Below are positions 14,659 through 18,295 of a stretch of DNA of 18,295 nucleotides, in pieces (position 1 is the first letter of the stretch; each line of letters begins with the position of its first letter). The notes under the pieces are model-generated. The model was not told the origin of the DNA. It worked only from the letters and a program-made list of their open reading frames with translations, and did no database searches. Source of the DNA: DATGKR01 sp035294565 (lineage in GTDB: Bacteria; Actinomycetota; Acidimicrobiia; Acidimicrobiales; Palsa-688); the NCBI GenBank assembly GCA_035294565.1, contig DATGKR010000156.1, positions 1-18,295 of the forward strand. Reading direction: 5' to 3'. A program made the position numbers and the translations under genes.

Positions 14659-14874
14659 GTGCAAAAGACCACGCTGTACTTACCGGAGGACCTGAAGGCG
14701 GCGGTCAAGCGGGCAGCTGCGGAGCGCGGGGTATCGGAGGCGGAGATAATCCGCGAGTCGATTCGTGGGTTGGTCGGCGGTGTCCGTCCTCGTCCTCGTG
14801 GTGCTCTGTTCTCGAGTGGGCGGCCGATCGCCCGCGACGCCGAACAGATGCTTGCCGGCTTCGGGGATCGCTGA
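14659..14874 (+). CDS. vapB: VapB-type antitoxin, ribbon-helix-helix
   Basis: A 71-residue antitoxin. The N-terminus MQKTTLYLPEDLKAAVKRAA forms the beta strand and first helix of a CopG/Arc-type ribbon-helix-helix, and ERGVSEAEIIRESIRGLV the second helix. The Gly/Arg/Pro-rich remainder to GFGDR would wrap the toxin. It binds its own promoter as a dimer in related systems and neutralises VapC. The GTG at 14659 lacks a Shine-Dalgarno and sits 6 bases after a -10-like TACCAT, so it is probably leaderless. The stop is 3 bases before the toxin GTG. Confidence 0.85.
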   Translation: MQKTTLYLPEDLKAAVKRAAAERGVSEAEIIRESIRGLVGGVRPRPRGALFSSGRPIARDAEQMLAGFGDR

Positions 14875-14877
14875 GGC

Positions 14878-15300
14878 GTGCCTGCCATCGTTGCGGACAC
14901 GAGCGCCCTGCTGGCGTTCTTCGACGTCTCCGAGCCCGACCACGAGGCGGTGTCGGAGGTGTTTCGCGCAGCCGATGCCCTGGTCGTCTCCCCTTACGTG
15001 GTGGCTGAGCTGGACTACCTCGTCGCCACCCGGCACAGCGTGGAGGACGAGCTGGCCGTGCTCGACGAGCTCGCCGGCGGGGCGTGGGTCTTGGCGGCTT
15101 TCGACGAAGAGGGCCTCCGGGGTGCACGCGGGGTCATCGCCAGCTATCGAGACCAGGAGATAGGAGTCACGGACGCATCGATCGTGGTCCTGGCTGAGCG
15201 GTTCCGGACGCACACGATCGCCACCCTGGACCGCCGCCACTTCGGGGTGCTCCGGTCGCTCGACGGCGGTCACTTCGAGGTGCTCCCGCGGGTGGGTTGA
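14878..15300 (+). CDS. vapC: VapC-type PIN-domain ribonuclease toxin
   Basis: A 140-residue PIN nuclease. The acidic Mg-binding residues are all in place: D7 in IVADTSALLAFFD, E44 in YVVAELDYLV, D99 in GVTDASIVVLAERF and D118 in IATLDRRHF. VapC toxins cut tRNA or rRNA and stop growth when the antitoxin is lost. The GTG at 14878 is 3 bases after the vapB stop, so translation is likely coupled. The toxin is intact, so the pair may be active. It lies beside decayed genes and a transposase scrap, a usual setting for such mobile modules. Confidence 0.88.
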   Translation: MPAIVADTSALLAFFDVSEPDHEAVSEVFRAADALVVSPYVVAELDYLVATRHSVEDELAVLDELAGGAWVLAAFDEEGLRGARGVIASYRDQEIGVTDASIVVLAERFRTHTIATLDRRHFGVLRSLDGGHFEVLPRVG

Positions 15301-15439
15301 CGGGGCCGCATACACCTGTCGGGTAGACGGGGCGAGCTTCCGCTGCTGACGATCAGCTAGCTCCGCAGCGCAGTTCGAAGCCAGCCGTGGATGTCGATGG
15401 TCTAGGCCACGGTGGCCCGTGCGTCCCGGGCCGGGAGGG
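15301..15439. other. Gap between vapC and the membrane-protein gene
   Basis: These 139 bases separate the convergent vapC and the minus-strand membrane-protein gene. I see no gene and no convincing terminator in them. Confidence 0.5.
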
Positions 15440-16006
15440 TCAGCCCGTCTTTACCACCTTGCGCTCTTCTCGCGCCGGCTCCTCCAGGACCTGGGTGTGA
15501 TCCAGGGCCTGTTGGAAGCCTGGTGTAGCCGCTCTGCGAGAAGCTGCCAGCCAGCCCAGGGCGAGCGCGGCGAGCAGCACCTCGACGACGCCTGTACCGT
15601 AGTGGTAGCCGAGCGGCGTGACGACGGTCATGAAAGTCGACGGGTGGATCCCCATCTTCATCCCCATCCCCCCTCCGCTGCTACTGAACGCAGGAGAGAA
15701 CACGGGCCCTAGTGCCTGCCAGGCCCCTCCTACAACGGCGAGGGTGGCTCCGCCTGCCGCCACCTGCCGATGGCGTGACAGAAGCAAGAGCATGCCGCCG
15801 AGGATCGTGGCGATGCCCGGAACCAGGTGAAGCTCCAGATGCGAGGCAGACCAGATCCATGCTCCGATATGGCTCCCGGCCGGCATCGGGTAGCCGAAGG
15901 CCGGTCCGGCGAATGGCACGATCGCCGCCCAGGCGCCTAGCAGGATCAACACGACGCCGATGCTGCGCAGGCCTCTGCTGTTGGTTACTCCAGCGGCTCC
16001 AACCAT
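15440..16006 (-). CDS. Four-helix membrane protein of unknown function
   Basis: 188 residues, not assigned to a family. Four hydrophobic helices are visible at about residues 14-33, 58-77, 82-102 and 136-155, with a charged cytoplasmic-looking tail (EEPAREERKVVK). The second helix is preceded by His residues (SHLELHLVPG), and a loop before helix 4 is Gly/Met-rich with M114, M116, M118 and H121. Met/His clusters of this kind can bind copper, but that is speculation, encouraged only by the broken metal-chaperone genes 1.5 kb away. The ATG at 16006 has a good Shine-Dalgarno (GGGAGG, 8 bases upstream on this strand). The AT-rich palindrome at 16142-16176 lies about 135 bases upstream and may hold its promoter. 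Confidence 0.75.
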   Translation of the reverse strand: MVGAAGVTNSRGLRSIGVVLILLGAWAAIVPFAGPAFGYPMPAGSHIGAWIWSASHLELHLVPGIATILGGMLLLLSRHRQVAAGGATLAVVGGAWQALGPVFSPAFSSSGGGMGMKMGIHPSTFMTVVTPLGYHYGTGVVEVLLAALALGWLAASRRAATPGFQQALDHTQVLEEPAREERKVVKTG

Positions 16007-16141
16007 TTGACGCCTCCCTCATCGAGTCCGAATGGGTGTCGCAGTTGGTGTCGGCACACCGAGTCGGGAGCGAACCGCCACCGTCTCGAGGTGCGATTGC
16101 GCACCCGGACGATTCTGAGTTCGGGCTGAGGGTAAGCGCAA

Positions 16142-16176
16142 TATATGTATTTTTATCTATATATAAAACACATATA
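16142..16176. repeat. AT-rich palindrome
   Basis: TATATGTATTTT (16142-16153) pairs with AAAACACATATA (16165-16176) at 11 of 12 positions, around an 11-base A/T-rich loop. About 35 bases contain almost no G or C in a G/C-rich window. It lies in the 290-base gap between the four-helix protein and the mini-operon, in which I see no other gene. It could be a promoter/operator, an IS target or a recombination site. Confidence 0.7.
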
Positions 16177-16296
16177 GTGGAGAGGGCCGTGGCGCGTCGC
16201 TCCGGGCAGATCGGAGCGCGCACGGTTCAAGTTCGAAGACGAGCCCGCCGCCTTGCCCCCTCGCAGGTTTCGCGGCGACAGCTTGTCAGCTCAGTC

Positions 16297-16563
16297 TCAG
16301 GTTCGCGGACGAGCCGAGGAGGTCTTGGGCACCACCACGGCCTCCAGGGCTTCTGCGACCTCCTCGAGGGTGGTATTGATGTCGGTGACCACGGGCCCGA
16401 TCGGCTCGGTCTGGCGCTCGATTGCGCGCACGCCGAACGTGATGAGCCCGAGGGTCGCAGACACGCGACGCAGGACGCTGGCAATGGCGATGAGGTACAC
16501 CGCCAGCACGACGACCACGAGGGCTGCCTCGACGATCGTAACGACGATCAGCGCTGTGTTCAT
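16297..16563 (-). CDS. Small single-pass membrane protein (mini-operon gene 5)
   Basis: 88 residues, last gene of the five-gene operon. One strong N-terminal transmembrane helix (about 4-30, LIVVTIVEAALVVVVLAVYL) is followed by a polar, probably helical tail (RRVSATLGL, AIERQTEPIGPVV, TTLEEVAEALEA). The shape resembles DUF948-type proteins, which have an N-terminal helix and an amphipathic tail, but this is a resemblance only. The ATG at 16563 has a GAGAGGAG Shine-Dalgarno, and 3 bases separate it from the stop of the gene before. Confidence 0.8.
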   Translation of the reverse strand: MNTALIVVTIVEAALVVVVLAVYLIAIASVLRRVSATLGLITFGVRAIERQTEPIGPVVTDINTTLEEVAEALEAVVVPKTSSARPRT

Positions 16564-16566
16564 GAG

Positions 16567-16851
16567 TTAGCTCCTCTCCCGTGTCGGTCGCGACTGCGCT
16601 GCCCGGTGGGCGCTAAGTTCCTGGAGGAGTTGCCCCCCCCGGACCTTTGTCGTGCCGAGCAGGTGTGCCGCTTGGGTGTTCTGTGCGAGGCGTTTGCCCA
16701 TCGTCCATACCTGGCCGACGGCTTCGTCTACGTCCCGGACAGTGCGGCGAAGGACTTCGAGGAGCCCCCAGACGACGAGCGCGATCACCAGACCGGCTCC
16801 CAGGGTGGCCCACCAGGCCACCTGGTCGGTCGTCAGAGCCAGCAAGACCAT
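16567..16851 (-). CDS. Small single-pass membrane protein (mini-operon gene 4)
   Basis: 94 residues. A transmembrane helix lies at about 11-33 (VAWWATLGAGLVIALVVWGL), then LRRTVRDVDEAVGQVWTMGK and a longer helical tail with KRLAQNTQAAHLL. Its ATG (16851) shares one base with the preceding TGA, with GGGGGAAAG upstream, so translation is coupled. Less similar to genes 2 and 3 than they are to each other. Function unknown. Confidence 0.8.
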   Translation of the reverse strand: MVLLALTTDQVAWWATLGAGLVIALVVWGLLEVLRRTVRDVDEAVGQVWTMGKRLAQNTQAAHLLGTTKVRGGQLLQELSAHRAAQSRPTRERS

Positions 16852-17126
16852 CAGCTTTCCCCCTTGACCTTGGCGAGCAAGGCACCCGCAAGCGGCCGGA
16901 TCGATCGCGTGAGCTCACGGGTGCGGGCGAGCCCGTCGACAGCGTCGAGGTTGGTCGCGATACCGACCCCGGCTTCGAGGATGTCGCCGCTGTATCGCCC
17001 GATCTCGCGGGCCGGCCGGAGGACGTTCTGGAGCAGGCCCACGACGACGACGGCGCTTACGAGCCCGACTAGGAGCCCGATCGAGGCGAGCGCTGCGATG
17101 CCGTCGCTGACAGTCGCGAGCATCAT
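16851..17126 (-). CDS. Small single-pass membrane protein (mini-operon gene 3)
   Basis: 91 residues. A transmembrane helix at about 12-34 (LASIGLLVGLVSAVVVVGLL) is followed by an amphipathic tail. Residues D48-T69 (DILEAGVGIATNLDAVDGLA and RT) align without gaps to D43-T64 of the gene before it, with D-I, A, G, N, D-A and A-R-T identical, so the two are paralogues. The start overlaps the previous stop in ATGATG and has GGAGGG upstream. Ends in a basic stretch (LLAKVKGES). No known family recognised. Confidence 0.8.
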   Translation of the reverse strand: MMLATVSDGIAALASIGLLVGLVSAVVVVGLLQNVLRPAREIGRYSGDILEAGVGIATNLDAVDGLARTRELTRSIRPLAGALLAKVKGES

Positions 17127-17377
17127 TGGCGCCCTCCGCTGCGAAGGGCTTGTAGAGCCTGGACTATCCTGGCCATGGCAAGGTTGGTCCGCGCGATGTC
17201 GAACATGGCGTCCGTGTTGTCACGGGCGCCGTCGAGGGCGGCGGTGATGTCCTGGGCTTGCCTCACGATCCGTCGGCCGAGCGCGATGATGGCTATGAGC
17301 AACGTCGCGGCCACGACGGTCACGGCTCCGCCGGCGACCCATCCGGCGATCCATCCGGTTTGTATCGCCAATATCAT
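17123..17377 (-). CDS. Small single-pass membrane protein (mini-operon gene 2)
   Basis: 84 residues. N-terminal MILAIQTGWIAGW, then a transmembrane helix at about 15-33 and RR at the inner face. The polar helix D43-T64 (DITAALDGARDNTDAMFDIA and RT) matches the next gene. The ATG overlaps the DUF1059 stop by 4 bases (ATGA), with GGCGGAAG before it. The topology is presumably N-out, with the tail in the cytoplasm. Confidence 0.8.
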   Translation of the reverse strand: MILAIQTGWIAGWVAGGAVTVVAATLLIAIIALGRRIVRQAQDITAALDGARDNTDAMFDIARTNLAMARIVQALQALRSGGRQ

Positions 17378-17577
17378 CTTCCGCCGTCCCCCGTGGCGGC
17401 GTCGTCGCGTACCAAGCTCTGCGCGTACTTGGCTAGCGTGTCGGACCGGGTGAGGTCGACGCCGTGCACCTTCTTGGCGTGCTCAACGGCCTTGGCCAAG
17501 ACTTCCTCCTCCGTGGCGCCGGTGATCTTGGCGCCGCAGACCACCCCGCCGTGAGCGCATCGGAAGCTCTTGGTCAT
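17374..17577 (-). CDS. DUF1059 family small protein (mini-operon gene 1)
   Basis: 67 residues, soluble. It has the family's layout: N-terminal C7 and C14 in FRCAHGGVVCGAKITG, then TEEEVLAKAVEHAKKVHG with H33 and H38. The Cys/His spacing could bind a metal, but no function is established. The ATG has an excellent AGGAGGT Shine-Dalgarno. It leads a tight operon with four membrane proteins and is divergent from the hydrogenase small subunit across 216 bases. The C-terminal third, after DLTRSDTLAKYAQSLV, looks disordered. Confidence 0.82.
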   Translation of the reverse strand: MTKSFRCAHGGVVCGAKITGATEEEVLAKAVEHAKKVHGVDLTRSDTLAKYAQSLVRDDAATGDGGR

Positions 17578-17597
17578 CGGACCTCCTGTTCGGATGG

Positions 17598-17626
17598 TTG
17601 ACGTCGCTTCACAAAGCAGACATGAT
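17598..17626 (+). promoter_or_regulatory. Candidate hydrogenase promoter
   Basis: TTGACG (17598-17603) and CATGAT (17621-17626) are spaced by 17 bases, a fair sigma-70 match facing the hydrogenase gene. TACAAT at 17638-17643 is another possible -10. Both lie in the divergent gap, so control could be shared with the mini-operon. A leader of roughly 160 bases would result, and I recognise no riboswitch in it. Confidence 0.35.
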
Positions 17627-17793
17627 CTTGCTAACTGTACAATACATCTAGTCGACGCGGTTGGTCGAGCGGCCTGGGAGGAGGTGGGACGACGACAGCA
17701 AGCCTGGTTCCCACGGCGCAGAATGCTGGCTCAGTCTTCGGGGATGCCACACCCAGAGGGGTCGGAGGTCTCGGAGGAAGCGAGGGCGGCGCT

Positions 17794-18295
17794 TTGGAGG
17801 AGGTGCACGTCTTCTGGGTGGCGGGCATGAGTTGTGACGGATGCACCATCGCTGTCTCCGGCGCCACTGCGCCATCCGTGGAGCAACTGCTGGGAGGGAC
17901 GATCCCGGGGCTGCCCAGGGTCGTCTTGCACCACCCGGTACTCTCGGTTTCGGCCGGCCACGGCTTCATGGCGCCGTTCCGCCAAGCTGTCGAGGGCACC
18001 CTCGGCGCGCCCTACGTCATCGTCCTCGAGGGGTCGGTCCCCGACGACCAGGCCCTCGAGCACGAAGGCTACTTCTCGGGCCTGGGTGTGGGAGCCGACT
18101 GGCCCGAGACGATGCCGGCGCCGCGCCCGGCCGACCAGCCTCTGAGGGTGACGGACTGGCTCAAGGCAATGGCCCCGGGAGCCGCGGCCTGCATAGCCAT
18201 CGGTACCTGCGCCACCTGGGGCGGGGTCCCGGCCGCCGCTGGCAACGTCACTGGGTCCATGGGACTCATGGACTTTCTCGGCAAGGACTACCGAT
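17794..18295 (+). CDS. hhyS: [NiFe]-hydrogenase small subunit, group 1h-like (5' part)
   Basis: The 5' part (167 codons) of a hydrogenase small subunit, cut by the window end. It reads VHVFWVAGMSCDGCTIAVSG, with Fe-S ligands C14 and C17 in CDGC, then PGLPRVVLHHPVLSV, PYVIVLEGSVPD and APGAAACIAIGTCATWGG, the next cluster Cys. MSCDGCTIA in place of the usual ECTGCSES is typical of the actinobacterial high-affinity H2-oxidising enzymes (group 1h/5), which scavenge atmospheric H2. The family has an unusual proximal cluster with an Asp ligand, which the CDGC Asp may supply. No Tat signal is present, as in that family. TTG 17794 is taken as start, with AGGG 7 bases before it; GTG 17803 is the alternative, but its GGAGG lies only 2 bases away. 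The frame upstream has no other standard start. Large subunit and maturation genes should follow outside. Confidence 0.88.
   Translation, partial: MEEVHVFWVAGMSCDGCTIAVSGATAPSVEQLLGGTIPGLPRVVLHHPVLSVSAGHGFMAPFRQAVEGTLGAPYVIVLEGSVPDDQALEHEGYFSGLGVGADWPETMPAPRPADQPLRVTDWLKAMAPGAAACIAIGTCATWGGVPAAAGNVTGSMGLMDFLGKDYR

Noticed and set aside
14439..14900. 153-codon minus-strand frame
   Set aside because: Its last 17 codons are the HMA start; the rest is shadow of vapB and non-coding sequence.
15712..17247. Long plus-strand frame of 511 codons opposite the mini-operon
   Set aside because: It crosses five minus-strand genes with good ribosome sites and reads Arg/His/Asp-rich shadow with no domain.

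Overview
This is a high-GC bacterial window, most consistent with an actinomycete-lineage organism (Actinomycetota, possibly class Acidimicrobiia; the class is inference). The signs are strong G/C third positions, GTG and TTG starts, several apparently leaderless genes with a TANNNT -10 box directly before the start codon, and at the right edge the start of an actinobacterial-type (group 1h) [NiFe]-hydrogenase small subunit.

Left part (1-8817), all on the plus strand, is a core housekeeping block: uppS (cell-wall lipid carrier), recO (recombination repair), glyS (glycyl-tRNA synthetase), ppdK (pyruvate phosphate dikinase), dnaG (primase) and rpoD (primary sigma factor). uppS/recO and dnaG/rpoD overlap by 4 bases and are probably translationally coupled. 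The 337-base recO-glyS gap is unusual: five copies of a 27-bp GC-rich tandem unit, then four copies of a 17-bp element in alternating orientation that can form competing hairpins.

Middle part (8818-13066): tRNA-Asn(GTT), a minus-strand SAM-dependent methyltransferase, a CAT-anticodon tRNA, and a large minus-strand Tat-exported glycoside hydrolase of the GH35/GH42 type. Just upstream of the hydrolase lies only the C-terminal end of a YfhO-like membrane protein, so a breakpoint lies near 13066.

Accessory part (13122-16006): an FrnE-type thiol oxidoreductase, then a small gene graveyard on the minus strand. This holds an HMA-domain metal chaperone with a frameshift at its CxxC and a CAG-to-TAG-type nonsense codon, a truncated MerR-type regulator, a 13-bp perfect inverted repeat that looks like the old operator, and a fragment of an integrase-core transposase. 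A VapBC toxin-antitoxin pair and a four-helix membrane protein with a Gly/Met-rich loop follow.

Right part (16297-18295): a compact minus-strand operon of five very small genes, one DUF1059 protein and four single-pass membrane proteins with helical tails, at least two of them recognisably paralogous. It is divergent from the [NiFe]-hydrogenase small-subunit gene, which runs off the window. This mini-operon beside a hydrogenase is the best candidate for an undescribed system. Its function cannot be read from sequence, but a role in anchoring or coupling the enzyme at the membrane is a testable hypothesis.
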